Part shown: positions 45,728 to 56,624 of the stretch, piece after piece | Layout: each line of letters starts with the position of its first letter | How positions within the stretch are numbered: the first letter of the stretch is position 1 | Source of the DNA: Ignavibacteria bacterium | GTDB lineage: Bacteria; Bacteroidota; Ignavibacteria; Tepidaquicellales; Tepidaquicellaceae | Direction of reading: 5' to 3' | Length of the DNA: 64,000 nt | Assembly (NCBI GenBank): GCA_016704345.1 | Contig: JADJAH010000037.1 | Coordinates: 1 to 64,000, forward strand | The notes under the pieces: model-generated | Databases searched by the model: none | What the model was told of the DNA's origin: nothing | Seen by the model: only the letters and a program-made list of their open reading frames with translations | Made by a program: the position numbers and the translations under genes

Positions 45728-46453
45728 TTATTGTTGTTTTGAAAGCAACTCATAAACAGAAATAATTGCGGCTGTTTCAGCCCTGAGTTTTCTCTTTCCC
45801 AGTGACTTAGCCTTCCACCCGTTCCTGATAAGCAACTCAATTTCTGATTCATCAAATCCTCCTTCAGGTCCAACAATTAGCGAGATATTTTCTGTATCAC
45901 TACTTAACTTAACGGGGGTCCGGTCATCAGAAAACTCATACATTACAATCTTGTTAAGATCAAATTGCGTATCATCAATAAGTTTTTCGATTGTTACAGA
46001 CTCATAGAACTCTGGCAATCTGCATCTTTGTGACTGACACATAGCCCTGATTATTATCTTCCGAATTCTCTCGCTCTTTTTTCCGGCAAAATCAGATTTC
46101 TTCACAGTATTGGCAGTGATGACCGGAATAATTGAATCAACACCAAGCTCTACAGACTTCTCAACAGCAAATTCGAATCTCTCTTTACTCTTTAATGGAG
46201 AAAGAAATAGTCTTATCCTTGTATTCGGCTCGAATAAATTCTTTTGATGTCCTTGTATTTTGCAACTAACTTTGAACTCTTTTAAGTCAGAAATTACGCA
46301 CAAATAAATATTCCCTATTCCGTCTGTGACAGTGATCTCTTCGCCGGTTCTTTTTCTCAACACCTTCACAACATGATCATACTCTGAGCCTTTCAAGAAT
46401 AGCTCACCGGTCTGGACTAAAATGTTTTCAGGTTCTGTGTAGTAGTATTCCAT
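45728..46453 (-). CDS. rsmE: 16S rRNA (uracil1498-N3)-methyltransferase
   Basis: The 241-aa protein is a SPOUT-class methyltransferase. The N-terminal PUA-like domain has HVVKVLRKRTGEEITVTDG; the trefoil-knot part has AVEKSVELGVDSIIP, SQRCRLPEF, LIVGPEGGFDESEI and the final SLGKRKLRAETAAI. It methylates U1498 of 16S rRNA. It starts 10 bases after the Omp85-like gene and is followed by a barrel protein. Confidence 0.95.
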   Translation of the reverse strand: MEYYYTEPENILVQTGELFLKGSEYDHVVKVLRKRTGEEITVTDGIGNIYLCVISDLKEFKVSCKIQGHQKNLFEPNTRIRLFLSPLKSKERFEFAVEKSVELGVDSIIPVITANTVKKSDFAGKKSERIRKIIIRAMCQSQRCRLPEFYESVTIEKLIDDTQFDLNKIVMYEFSDDRTPVKLSSDTENISLIVGPEGGFDESEIELLIRNGWKAKSLGKRKLRAETAAIISVYELLSKQQ

Positions 46454-46463
46454 TTTGTCAATT

Positions 46464-47872
46464 TTAAAATGCCGCGCTCAGATCAAATATTACTTGGGGC
46501 ACAAACTTCTTATCTTCTTTTCTAAAAGCAAAATCCGTTCTGCCAACCAAGCCAAACGGAAGTATGTAATTCAATCCTGCTCCAAAACCATTATGATACT
46601 TAGAGTTGAAGAAATTGCTGTTCTTGTTCCACACAGTTCCAATATCAAAGAACACCGTAGCATAGAGAGCAAATCTGTAGCTCATTTTCTTAAGCATTGA
46701 AATTTTGTTAACAGCCGGTATATCACCACCTTTGAAATAAGTCTCCTTAATGAGAGGAAATCTGATCTCATTAAAAGACCCCAATCGGTTCTCTCCTTCA
46801 TAAACCAACTTCTTGTGACCTCTGATTACCTTGTCATATCCAAAAAACTCACGCATGTATGTTGGAATTTCAGCTCCGAACGCTACTGAGCCAACTGTAG
46901 AAAGCCCGATGGAGATTGCATAATTATAAGAGAGCTTTACGGGAATAAATCTTCTTACATCGAAACCTATCCTGTTAAAATCAATCAATCCGCCAAAGCC
47001 GGCTTTTGAATATTCCAAAAAGAGTAAAGTACCCGAAGTCGTATACTCGTAAGAATTTCGTGTATCGTAACGTCCATTTACTGAAAATGTACCAAATTGG
47101 TCCTTACCATCCGGTGAAACTGTCCTTCCGGGCTCATATTGTGAGGACTCCAAAAGATTAAATCTTAGAATTCCTGTAACAGAAAATTCCCTGCTCAAAA
47201 ACTTTCCCAGAGAAAGCGATGTTTTGAAATTCTCTATTGAATAGTTATCCTCTTTATCAGGGATCTCATTTCCGTTAGTTGTCACAGTTTGCAAACTCTT
47301 ATTCTTATTATTTGAGTAACCTGCACTGAACGATGAAAAAAAGTGCGCCTTTTTCCCTATCCAGGGAATTGAATAACTTAAGTTTACAAATGGATCCGAA
47401 CCGATACCGAAGCTCGCTGAGATTGTTTCATTTCTTCCCCTGAAATTCCTCCAGATGAGATTTAGACCCGCCCAAAATTCCGACAACTGACCATTTCTGA
47501 ATCCCCCTTGAGGCAGTGGAATAATATATAACCCTTCTTCAAACACAAACATCATATCTACAACATTCGAAGAATCAGTTGGGACCGGATAGATATCTAT
47601 CTTAGTGAAAAGCCCAAGGTTATTCAATCTTTGAATATCTTCCTTAAGCACTGTCTCATCAAACGGCGCGTTTTCCTTGGTCTTTAGCTCTCTGAATATT
47701 ACATCTTCTTCTGTGATTTCATTGCCTGCAAATAGAATATTACGAATCCTAAACTTGACAACAGTCACTGTTGAATCTGCTTCAATGTTACCCGGTGGTT
47801 GAAAATTCATAGCTGAAATTTCTCAGAATTCAGCATCAACAACAAAAATATTATTATAATTAACTTCAGCAT
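46464..47872 (-). CDS. BamA/Omp85-family outer-membrane protein (frameshifted signal)
   Basis: The body (from ATG 47810, 448 aa) has one POTRA-like domain (FRIRNILFAGNEITEEDVIF to about residue 105) and a 16-strand-type barrel (LNLIWRNFRGRNETISASFG and the final FGLVGRTDFAFRKED). It lacks a signal peptide as it stands. One is found in another frame from ATG 47872 (MLKLIIIIFLLLMLNSEKFQ) and adding one base at about 47807-47812 joins it to MNFQPPG. That ATG lies one base after the DUF2723 gene stop, supporting it. Homologues insert outer-membrane proteins or secrete passengers; with one POTRA it is not full BamA. Confidence 0.83.
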
Positions 47873-47873
47873 G

Positions 47874-49802
47874 CTATTTAACCTCATTGTTTGACAAGGA
47901 CTTAAGCTGCTTACATTTATTCTGTAGTTGAATAGCCTCAGGTGAACCAGGTTTAAGCTCAAGCGCTTTGTTAATACTAGCTTCGGCATCATCGAATTGA
48001 GAATAATTCATCAAGAAATTTGCTCTGTTCAAATATGCAGAGTAATAGGCATTCATAATAAAATTATGATGGTAATCTGAGCGCTGCGTAATGTCATAAT
48101 CAAATTCCGGATTTTTATAGTTGTCAAATCCTTTCTCCCTAGTATATCTGAAAAGCAATCCCTGTGGAACTCGTGAGTAATCTTTGCCAAACTTCTCGTT
48201 TTTATCCTGTTCAATTTCGAGCGTTGTGTAGAATGTTCTTTCCGGATAATTCTTGTCGATGAAGCTGTTCAGCAGTGCCAAAAAAGTAGTTTGGATTTTC
48301 ATCAGATCTTGTCTGTCCGCCTCTGACTTAGGAGATGTATATCGGGCAGTATTCTTTTCAAACTTTAACAGCTCAGTCAAATAGGCATCAATTTCAACTT
48401 TGCTTTTTTCGCAAATGTCGGGATAATGCTTCTTAAGATATTCAAAATACCAGCTCTTTCTTAACAGCTCTTTGTCGATCACCGCTATATCGGGCCGGAT
48501 GTTTCTGACAAACTGCTGATAGATGGATGAAGAAATCCAGAAGTCCCATTGAGTTGACATGATTATTGCATTCTTATCAGCTGACTTAAATACATTGTTA
48601 GTATAATCATCAACAAAATAGTTCTTGCTCTCGTCTGTCTTTTCGAAGTTCATAACGAGCGGCATCAATGGAAGTAGAAGAAATGCAAAACTTATTGTGC
48701 TAGCATTATCTTTTACCTTTGACACTAACCAAAGCAAACCCATGCATACCCATATTACGGCTACTATAAATGCCAACAAGAAATATGAATCAATATCGTA
48801 TATGTCATAGTTGATTGCATAGATTATGCAGAAGAGAAACAGGAGAAGTGTGAAATTAAAAATTCTCCTTGCCTCCTTGAACAACAAAAAAAGCCCGGGT
48901 ACTGCAAACATTAGCGGGAACACTGCATACTCCATCGGGAAATTCTTGGTGAAATATGTGAACTGCTTTTCAGCATTTTCAAAAGAAGAAAACATCCAGA
49001 CGCTGAATTGTTTGCCGGTAAAGTGTCTCCAGAAATTCTCGAAATTGTGAGGATTGCCCCAGCTTAATATTTCGTTGTCGGCTCTTACGACCAAATAAAC
49101 ATAGACTGAAATTCCTAGCAGAAAAGGAATTGCCATAAACATTATACGCTTGAACGATAACTGTCCAAATCCGTTTACAGCGAAATAAAGATAGAGACAT
49201 CCTACGGACAAGAAAATTGTCGATAGATGATTTGTGAAGCTCAGACCAAGAACAAATGCAAAGACCAGCCAAAATCTGTCGTGTGTAAGTTCACTATTTC
49301 TGTCTATTTCCCCAGACGCTTTGAGAATCAAAAAGAGATTTGCAATCAGCAAAACTGTATGAAGCGAATACACTTCAATTGCATTTGCAGTGTCCCAGAA
49401 TGTGCGGGAATAAGCAAGTACAAGGGATGCAGCCAGAGAAACATTCAGCAAAATTGTTTCGGAGAGCTTGCTTTCCTTCAACCCATCGGCAATCTTAACA
49501 GTTAAAGACAAGAGCATATTAAAGAACAGCATAATCGCAAATGAAGAAAGGAATGCACACATCAAATTCAACCTATAAACAGCGTCACCTACAGGAAGTT
49601 TTGTGAAAACGTTTCCTATGACGGTAAACAAAGGGTAACCGGTCGGATGTGCAACACCAAGTTTAGTTGCCACAGCGGCAAGTTCACCTGAATCTATGAA
49701 CGTAACAGAAGGCGCAAGTGTGACGACATAGAGTATGAACGGAAAAATAAATGCCGCTATTGAATAAAATATTTTTAGGTTTTTGTTGACAATCATTGAC
49801 AT
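47874..49802 (-). CDS. DUF2723 membrane glycosyltransferase-like protein
   Basis: The 642-aa protein has 10 or more membrane segments in its first ~400 residues and starts LAPSVTFIDSGELAAVATKLGVAHPTGYP (partly quoted as SGELAAVATKLGVAHPTGYP), the DUF2723 signature with the Asp/Glu expected of protein O-mannosyltransferase-like enzymes. The C-terminal part is soluble and ends with a TPR motif (QFDDAEASINKALELKPG). It is probably a lipid-linked sugar-dependent transferase acting outside the membrane; the acceptor is unknown. First gene of a coupled run with the Omp85-like gene and rsmE. Confidence 0.85.
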   Translation of the reverse strand: MSMIVNKNLKIFYSIAAFIFPFILYVVTLAPSVTFIDSGELAAVATKLGVAHPTGYPLFTVIGNVFTKLPVGDAVYRLNLMCAFLSSFAIMLFFNMLLSLTVKIADGLKESKLSETILLNVSLAASLVLAYSRTFWDTANAIEVYSLHTVLLIANLFLILKASGEIDRNSELTHDRFWLVFAFVLGLSFTNHLSTIFLSVGCLYLYFAVNGFGQLSFKRIMFMAIPFLLGISVYVYLVVRADNEILSWGNPHNFENFWRHFTGKQFSVWMFSSFENAEKQFTYFTKNFPMEYAVFPLMFAVPGLFLLFKEARRIFNFTLLLFLFCIIYAINYDIYDIDSYFLLAFIVAVIWVCMGLLWLVSKVKDNASTISFAFLLLPLMPLVMNFEKTDESKNYFVDDYTNNVFKSADKNAIIMSTQWDFWISSSIYQQFVRNIRPDIAVIDKELLRKSWYFEYLKKHYPDICEKSKVEIDAYLTELLKFEKNTARYTSPKSEADRQDLMKIQTTFLALLNSFIDKNYPERTFYTTLEIEQDKNEKFGKDYSRVPQGLLFRYTREKGFDNYKNPEFDYDITQRSDYHHNFIMNAYYSAYLNRANFLMNYSQFDDAEASINKALELKPGSPEAIQLQNKCKQLKSLSNNEVK

Positions 49803-49929
49803 CTATTCACTTTAGAATAACCTTTTATAATTGATTCACGAATCGCGAGCATGACCAACGCTTTTAAAAAAACAAGGGAACAATTCGATATGAATTATCC
49901 CCCTAAGTAACTTAATTATTACGATTGCT

Positions 49930-50618
49930 TCAGTTTCTGCAGTAGTTGTTATAAACTCCATCCAGAAAACTCCACATTAAAGTAGCAGATTCATCAACCG
50001 TATTTACAAGCCTTTTCTGATCTTCGAAAGTCTTGTTCTCTTTTGTCATGATATCCATTTCATCTTTAGAGTGATAGACATCGGCTTCTTCGTGAACCTT
50101 AAAGAACTCGATTGCTCTTTCAGAATCAACGCCATAGAAGTTCTTCAGTCCTTCTATTTTGTTCTGGAGATTGCAGGAACCTGTGATTCATATGCATAGA
50201 GTGCGGCAAGTCCAAGAGTAAATTCAGGGGATCTTGTCAGCTCATACATTCCATCAACAAGGTCTTCAACTTCACGGATAGGTTTTGCATCTTTCACTTC
50301 AGCTTCTGTAAGTCCAAGACTTTCTGCAAAGTTGATCCACAAGCGCGGATGATCTGCAATTTCAGTCTTATATCCTTCTTCATCAGCAAGATTCTGCATG
50401 AGGATCTTTCTTGTATCAACGTCTTCACAGTTTGAGTGAACACAACTGACAAATCTGGGAAAATGTTTTACGAAATGGTAATATTGTTTTGCATATTCGC
50501 GAAGCTCTTCTACTGTAAGTTTTCCTTCATTCCACTTTTGGTAAAAAGGATGATTCAGCAGGCTCTTCTTTTCGATGGTTTCATTTACTTCATTGACGAA
50601 CTGTTCTTTTGAAAGCAT
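49930..50618 (-). CDS. CADD/PqqC-family diiron protein, putative p-aminobenzoate synthesis (frameshifted)
   Basis: The intact protein is about 229 aa and helical. It shows NHPFYQKWNEGKL, AKQYYHFVKHFPRF, LADEEGYKTEIADHPRLW, YAYESQVPAIS and HEEADVYH. By memory, CADD of Chlamydia makes p-aminobenzoate from its own Tyr and Lys with a two-metal site. The H-x3-D-x2-H spacing (H176, D180, H183), E144 and a Lys ten residues later all fit. The frame breaks at 50166-50167 (two G on plus, probably three): VPAIS should continue QNKIEGLKNFYG. TenA- or PQQ-type relatives are alternatives. Confidence 0.78.
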
Positions 50619-50695
50619 GAATTCGAGTTTTTGTTTTTGAATTGACGCAAATTAAAAAATATATAGACAAATTGAAACTTACACTATCGGAACAA

Positions 50696-53596
50696 TTATG
50701 AAGCTACCGGTTCTGTTTCATAATCGCTGACAGGATTACAACTGCAAACAAGATTCCTGTCTCCGTAAGCACTGTCAATTCTACCAACCGCCGGCCAGAA
50801 TTTATTAAGCTCCAACTCTACAGGAAACGCCGCTTTGCTTCTGCTATACTTGTGATCCCAAACATCATTTGAGATTCTCTTCGCGGTATGCGGAGCATTT
50901 TTCAAGACATTGTCAGTAGTATCATAGATGCCATTTTCAATTTCTTTAATTTCTTCTCTGATAGAGATCATGGCATCACAGAATCTGTCGAGTTCAGACT
51001 TAGGTTCACTTTCAGTAGGTTCCACCATTAATGTTCCGGGAACCGGGAAAGATACTGTGGGTGCGTGGAAATTATAATCCATCAATCTCTTTGCAATGTC
51101 TTCCACTTCAATTTTTGCAGACAGTTTAAATTCACGCATATCAAATATCAGTTCATGAGCTACGCAATCATTCTCACCTGAGTATAATATTTTGAAATGC
51201 TCTGCCAGTCTTGCTTTAATATAATTTGCATTCAAGATCGAAAATTCTGTTGCACTTTTCAATCCTTTGGATCCCATCATCTTGATATAAGCGTACGAAA
51301 TTATGAGTATGCTTGAACTTCCCCAGGGTGCAGCCGATACCGCAGAGATAGAATCTTTGGTACCAATGTCAACCACAGGATGTCCTGGAAGAAAATCTTT
51401 GAGCTGTTCTGTTACACCTATCGGTCCCATACCGGGTCCCCCTCCGCCATGAGGTATGCAAAATGTCTTATGAAGATTGAGATGACAGACGTCGGCTCCT
51501 ATCATTGCAGGACTGGTAAGGCCAACCTGCGCGTTCATATTTGCCCCATCCATATAAACAAGTCCACCATTGTCATGGACAATTTTGCAGATATCCTGAA
51601 TTGCTTCTTCAAAGATTCCGTGCGTAGAAGGATAAGTAACCATCAAAGCCGCAAGTTCATTCTTATTAGCTTCTGCCTTCATCTTTAAGTCATTGACATC
51701 AATGTTTCCCTTTCATCACTGTTCACGACAACAACTTTCATCCCTGCCATGACGGCGCTTGCAGGATTTGTACCGTGTGCAGATGCAGGGAATCAGACAG
51801 ACATTCCTGAAAGAGCTTCCGTTCTTAACATGATATTGTCTGATGACCATAAGTCCTGTGTATTCTCCCTGTGCACCGGAATTTGGCTGTAATGAAATTG
51901 CAGGGAACTGGGTAATTTGGCTTAAGTCCTTTGAAATCTCGTTTATGATTTCCATATAACCGGCTGCCTGATCAAGCGGTGCAAATGGATGAATGTTTGA
52001 AAACTCGGGCCAGGTAACACCGATCATCTCAGCTGTGGCATTTAGTTTCATAGTACAGGAGCCAAGCGGGATCATGGAAGTTGTAAGCGACAGATCCTTA
52101 TTCTCAAGGCTCTTCATGTATCTTAACAACTGTGTTTCTGAATGATGCGTATTAAAAATCGGATGCTGCAAGTACTTGCTTGTTCTTGCAATCTGATGCG
52201 GAAGTATGTCTTTCATTTCTCCTGCGAGAAACTCAAATCTTTTCCCGTCAAAATTCATTCCGGCTGATTTAAGTATTACTTCAGCCAATTCTTTTATTGA
52301 ATCAATTGTGTCTGCTTCGCTTATAGAAATTCCAACTGTTTCCGGGCTGTAACGAAGATTTATGTTTGATGATAATGCAAGATTCTTTAGAGCATCTATT
52401 TTCGACACATCATCGGAAAGATCTATCTCAAGAGTATCAAAAAAGAATTCATTTGATTGTTTGTAGCCTGCATCTGCAATACACTTATTAAGAAGCGCAG
52501 TAAGGTAATGGATTTTCACAGCAATATTTTTCAGCCTTTCCGGACCATGGTATACAGCATACATTCCCGCCATTACTGCAAGAAGTACTTGAGCTGTACA
52601 AATATTGCTTGTTGCCTTTTCGCGCCTGATATGCTGCTCTCTTGTTTGAAGAGCCATCCTGTAAGCCTTATCACCATTGTTATCCACTGATACTCCGATA
52701 ATTCTGCCGGGTAGAGATCTCTTATACTTGTCCTTAGTAGCGAAGTATGCCGCATGAGGACCTCCGAAGCCCATTGGAACTCCAAATCTTTGAGTCGAGC
52801 CAACAACTGCATCTGCTCCGAATTCGCCCGGAGGCTTAAGCAGACATAAAGACATAATGTCCGCAGCTACGATTGTATTAACTTCTTTTGAAGATGCTTG
52901 CTCAAAGAATTCTCTGAAATCATACACATCTCCGTTGCCTGCAGGATACTGCACAAGTACAGCAAAGACATCATCATCAATATTTAAACTTCTGTGATCC
53001 CCAACAACAACATTAATCCCAAGTGGCAATGCACGTGTCTTAACAACATCCAGTGTTTGAGGAAAAATATTTTCTGATACAAAAATAGTATTAGCATTTT
53101 TCTTTGAAGCAGGTCTTGTGTGATAGAACATTAGCATCGCTTCCGCGGCAGATGTACCTTCGTCAAGCAAAGAAGCATTTGCAATGTCCATTCCGGTAAG
53201 ATCAATGACCATAGTTTGGAAATTAAGAAGCGCTTCGAGCCTGCCTTGGGATATCTCAGCCTGATAAGGTGTGTATTGGGTATACCAGCCCGGATTCTCC
53301 AGAATGTTTCTTTGAATTACAAATGGAGTCTTTGTAGGATAATAACCCATTCCAATATAAGACTTGAAAATCTTGTTCTTTGCTGCAATTGTCCTTAGTC
53401 CTTCGACGAATTCGCTTTCCGTCACAGGTACATCAAGCTGAATTTCGTTTTTGAGCCTGATGCGTTCCGGAATTGTAAGATTGATCAGTTCATCGATTGA
53501 TTCAACTCCGATCACTTTAAGCATTTCTTTTGTATCTGCCTCATTAGGACCGATGTGCCTGTCAATAAATTTATCGGGAATATTGATATATGACAT
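50696..53596 (-). CDS. gcvP: Glycine dehydrogenase (decarboxylating), P protein (two frameshifts)
   Basis: The P protein of the glycine cleavage system decarboxylates glycine with PLP and hands the aminomethyl group to the lipoyl H protein. Both halves of the about 965-aa single-chain form are present: the N-terminal RHIGPNEADTKEMLKVIG and the C-terminal PLP lysine in HLNLHKTFCIPHGGGGPG. The frame is lost at 51788-51790 (an extra G on plus; LIPASAHGTNPASAVMAG is expected) and regained at 51711-51713 (one base short; VVVNSDEKGNIDVNDL is expected). The two indels cancel, so only about 25 codons are scrambled. No gcvT or gcvH is nearby. Confidence 0.95.
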
Positions 53597-53686
53597 TTAT
53601 GATTGTATGAAGTTTTTTTAGTAAGATAGCGCAATATAGAACTATTACATTGCAATCTAAATTCCATTACTTATTCCAAAATTTTA

Positions 53687-54028
53687 TTACAGAAGTGACC
53701 TGTATTGAAAGAGCAAGTATATGCCTGCAAGCGCTATTACTGCATGAATTACGTTTATCCAGATGTTTGACTTTTCCGAAAATACTTTTGCAGCAAATAT
53801 TCCTCCTCCTAAAAGAAATGCAAGAAAAAAGATGATAATAACTTCCGAAAGTCCCTCTGAAGCGGCATATGAAGAAACAATTATAAGTAAAGCAATGCCG
53901 GCAAGCCCAAGCACACCATGAACGATCCCTACGATAAGACTCACCTTCTTCTTCATAAGCATTGAAGTGAACATGAATATTCCAATCAAACCAACTACAA
54001 CGTAGATTACAGTAATTATATTCAGCAT
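53687..54028 (-). CDS. Small four-helix membrane protein, unknown
   Basis: The 113-aa protein has four evenly spaced hydrophobic segments (about 3-22, 30-50, 62-80, 92-108) joined by short loops (MLMKKKVSL, FSEKSNIW). It matches small DUF-type inner-membrane proteins, but I do not recognise the family. It stands alone between gcvP and hisS. Confidence 0.65.
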   Translation of the reverse strand: MLNIITVIYVVVGLIGIFMFTSMLMKKKVSLIVGIVHGVLGLAGIALLIIVSSYAASEGLSEVIIIFFLAFLLGGGIFAAKVFSEKSNIWINVIHAVIALAGIYLLFQYRSLL

Positions 54029-54165
54029 TGTTTTATTTTATATTTCCGATGAAATGGACGAAGCTGTTTGAATGATTTTCCACAACTGTTACTTAGCTCA
54101 GCAATGACACGGCAATAGTTTCAAATATAACTTTTAGATTTATCATTAATAACATATTTTGTCCG

Positions 54166-55419
54166 ATGCAAATACAGAAGCCCAAAGGTACTTACGACCT
54201 TACAACCAAAGATGCGTATCAGCGGACTTATCTTGAGAACTTCATCAGGAAGATTTTCGACAGTTACAATTACAAAGAAATACGAACTCCAACTTTTGAG
54301 AATACAAAGCTGTTCAAGAGAAGCATTGGCGAAGAGACTGATATTGTCTCAAAGGAAATGTATTCTTTTAATGATGGTGAGTTTACATTAAAACCTGAGA
54401 TGACGGCTCCAGTAATCAGGGCATATGTTGAGAACAGGATGTTTAATGATGCACCTCATCAGAAGCTTTATTACATCAGCAACATGTTCAGACGTGAAAG
54501 GCCGCAGGCAGGCAGATTCAGGGAGTTCTCTCAATTCGGAGCCGAATCTATCGGAAGCGGTGAAGAAATGGCAGATGCTGAAATGATACTTCTGGCCGAC
54601 GCAATACTGAATGAAATCGGCTTAAAGAATTTCAAGATTCGAATCAACAGTATCGGAACTATCGAGGAAAGAAGCATCTTCATAATTTCCCTTCGCGAAT
54701 ATCTAATTGGCTTTGAAGAGGATCTATCAAATGACAGCAAGCGCAGGCTTGTAATAAATCCGTTGAGAATACTTGACTCAAAGGATCCGAAAGATTTAGA
54801 GATACTCGAGAATGCTCCCGTGCTATATGAGTATCTTTCTGAAGATTCGAAAAAGCACTTTGAAAGTCTTATTGAGCTTTTGAATTCAATATCAGATAAA
54901 CTTTCCATTGACTACAAACTTGTCAGAGGATTTGACTATTACACTTCAACGACCTTTGAATTTATATCATCTGCTATCGGCTCACAGAACGCATTGCTTG
55001 GCGGCGGAAGATATGATATGCTTGCCGAACATCTCGGCGCAAAGCCAACGCCTGCGATAGGTTTTGCGGCAGGCTTTGAGAGGATTGAGATGGCGCTCAA
55101 AGCTGAATCTGCAATAATTCCCGATGGGAGTGAACTTTTGCTTTATGTTTGTTCGGCCGGTGAAAACCCAAGAAGCAGGATCCTTCAGATAATAACCTCA
55201 CTTCGGTCAAAAGGAATTAAATGCGAAACAGATTTTTTGGGCAGAAGTGTTAAATCCCAAATGAAAGAAGCAGACAGGATGAAGGCTAAGTATGTGATTG
55301 TCTTGGGTGATAATGAGATTGAAAGCAATTCGGCAGAAATCAAATCCATGTTTGATGGAAGTGTAATAAAGATTGAGGGGCTGGACAAAATAATTAATTA
55401 CTTAAAAGATGAGGACTAA
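54166..55419 (+). CDS. hisS: Histidyl-tRNA synthetase
   Basis: The 417-aa class II synthetase charges tRNA-His. Visible elements are the opening QKPKGTYDLTTKDAYQ, motif 2 with RRERPQAGRFREFSQFGAE, the histidine-binding KLVRGFDYYTSTTFEF and motif 3 ALLGGGRYDMLAEHLG with PAIGFAAGFERIE. The C-terminal anticodon-binding domain (SLRSKGIKCETDF) is complete. It overlaps the next gene by 11 bases. Confidence 0.97.
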   Translation: MQIQKPKGTYDLTTKDAYQRTYLENFIRKIFDSYNYKEIRTPTFENTKLFKRSIGEETDIVSKEMYSFNDGEFTLKPEMTAPVIRAYVENRMFNDAPHQKLYYISNMFRRERPQAGRFREFSQFGAESIGSGEEMADAEMILLADAILNEIGLKNFKIRINSIGTIEERSIFIISLREYLIGFEEDLSNDSKRRLVINPLRILDSKDPKDLEILENAPVLYEYLSEDSKKHFESLIELLNSISDKLSIDYKLVRGFDYYTSTTFEFISSAIGSQNALLGGGRYDMLAEHLGAKPTPAIGFAAGFERIEMALKAESAIIPDGSELLLYVCSAGENPRSRILQIITSLRSKGIKCETDFLGRSVKSQMKEADRMKAKYVIVLGDNEIESNSAEIKSMFDGSVIKIEGLDKIINYLKDED

Positions 55420-55831
55420 GCAGGTTCGTCCGGATAAGCTTGAGTTTGAATATGAACTGTATGTTTCAAAAGGACATGATGATATACAGAAGAAGGATTT
55501 TATTGAGTTTGAATTCAGAACAATAAAAGTGTTTGAAAATTTTGCATATAAGATCAACGTGATCCCAAACATTACTGCAAATAAGAAAGAACTGGCGTTT
55601 AACATCGAGGGATTGTCGGCGCCGCACCTTGATTTCTCAAGATCAGGTACCGCAAGCTTCGTGTTCAAGTTTTTTGATTTTCAGAAATCGGAGTATTCAC
55701 TAATGATTTCCAAATACAGGAAGAACAAAACGATGTTCCGATTTGAAATTTCTGACAGTGGCATTAAGCTCACTCTGGATCCCGAGAAGAAATTCATTAA
55801 GGTTATTACGGAGGAAAGATTTGTATCCTAA
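55409..55831 (+). CDS. Hypothetical protein, unknown family
   Basis: The 140-aa basic protein (MRTKQVRPDKLEFEYELYVS to the C-terminal ITEERFVS) has beta-rich segments with KKxFIEFEFRT and FRFEISDSGIKLTL. No signal peptide or membrane segment. I do not recognise it. It overlaps hisS by 11 bases and lgt by 11 bases, so the three are likely one transcription unit. Confidence 0.6.
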   Translation: MRTKQVRPDKLEFEYELYVSKGHDDIQKKDFIEFEFRTIKVFENFAYKINVIPNITANKKELAFNIEGLSAPHLDFSRSGTASFVFKFFDFQKSEYSLMISKYRKNKTMFRFEISDSGIKLTLDPEKKFIKVITEERFVS

Positions 55832-56624
55832 ACTTTTTGAAATCGGCCCTGTGCCTGTTTACAGCTATGGACTCTTTCTGGGCCTTACATTTATAATTGG
55901 AAGTATACTTTTCAATAGAGAGCTCAAGAGAAACGGCTATTCGGAGAACATTGGAGCTAACATGGTATTCCTCTGCCTTATCGGAGGAATCGTTGGCTCG
56001 AAATTATTTTATGTGCTTGAAGAATGGAATTTCAGTCAGACAAAGCCTTTGTCATCTTTCTTTACAAAGGAAATGCTCTTGTCCCCTTCCGGATTAACAT
56101 TCTATGGCGGATTGCTATTGGCAATTCTTCTGGTATCTATTTACAGCAGATCAAAAAAAATCCCGGTGCTCAAGATGTTTGACCTGATGTCGCCTGCTGC
56201 TGCATTAGGTTATGGGATTGCAAGAATTGGATGTCATCTTTCCGGAGATGGAGATTACGGTACAGTTGTAACCGGCACATTTTGGGAATTTATTGGATAC
56301 AGTTATACAAATGGAACTGTACCGACCAAACCGGGTGAGCTTGTTCATCCAACATCTGTTTACGAACTTGTTGCTGCAATACTGATCTTCGCTTATTTGT
56401 GGAGGATAAGAAAAGACTATGCAGTACCTGGAATAGTCTTTGCCTACTACCTTATTCTTTCAGGTGTTGAAAGATTCTTTATTGAGCTTATCAGATTGAA
56501 TCCAATCGTTGTTGCAGGAATGACACAAGCACAGATTATTTCACTGATAATGATGATAACAGGAATACTTCTGCTAATTTCACGGAAGAGACTTCAGAAG
56601 CAAGCTGAGGCTGTAATGGTTTGA
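55821..56624 (+). CDS. lgt: Prolipoprotein diacylglyceryl transferase
   Basis: The 267-aa inner-membrane enzyme adds diacylglycerol from phosphatidylglycerol to the lipobox Cys of lipoprotein precursors. It has seven hydrophobic segments, the FYGGLL motif and the signature RIGCHLSGDGDYG in place of the common RxGNFxNxE. The start is TTG 55821, with GGAGG 6 bases upstream and LYPKLFEIGPVPVYSYGL following; a longer frame to 55743 only adds residues unlike the family. It serves the lipoproteins encoded in this window. Confidence 0.92.
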   Translation: MYPKLFEIGPVPVYSYGLFLGLTFIIGSILFNRELKRNGYSENIGANMVFLCLIGGIVGSKLFYVLEEWNFSQTKPLSSFFTKEMLLSPSGLTFYGGLLLAILLVSIYSRSKKIPVLKMFDLMSPAAALGYGIARIGCHLSGDGDYGTVVTGTFWEFIGYSYTNGTVPTKPGELVHPTSVYELVAAILIFAYLWRIRKDYAVPGIVFAYYLILSGVERFFIELIRLNPIVVAGMTQAQIISLIMMITGILLLISRKRLQKQAEAVMV

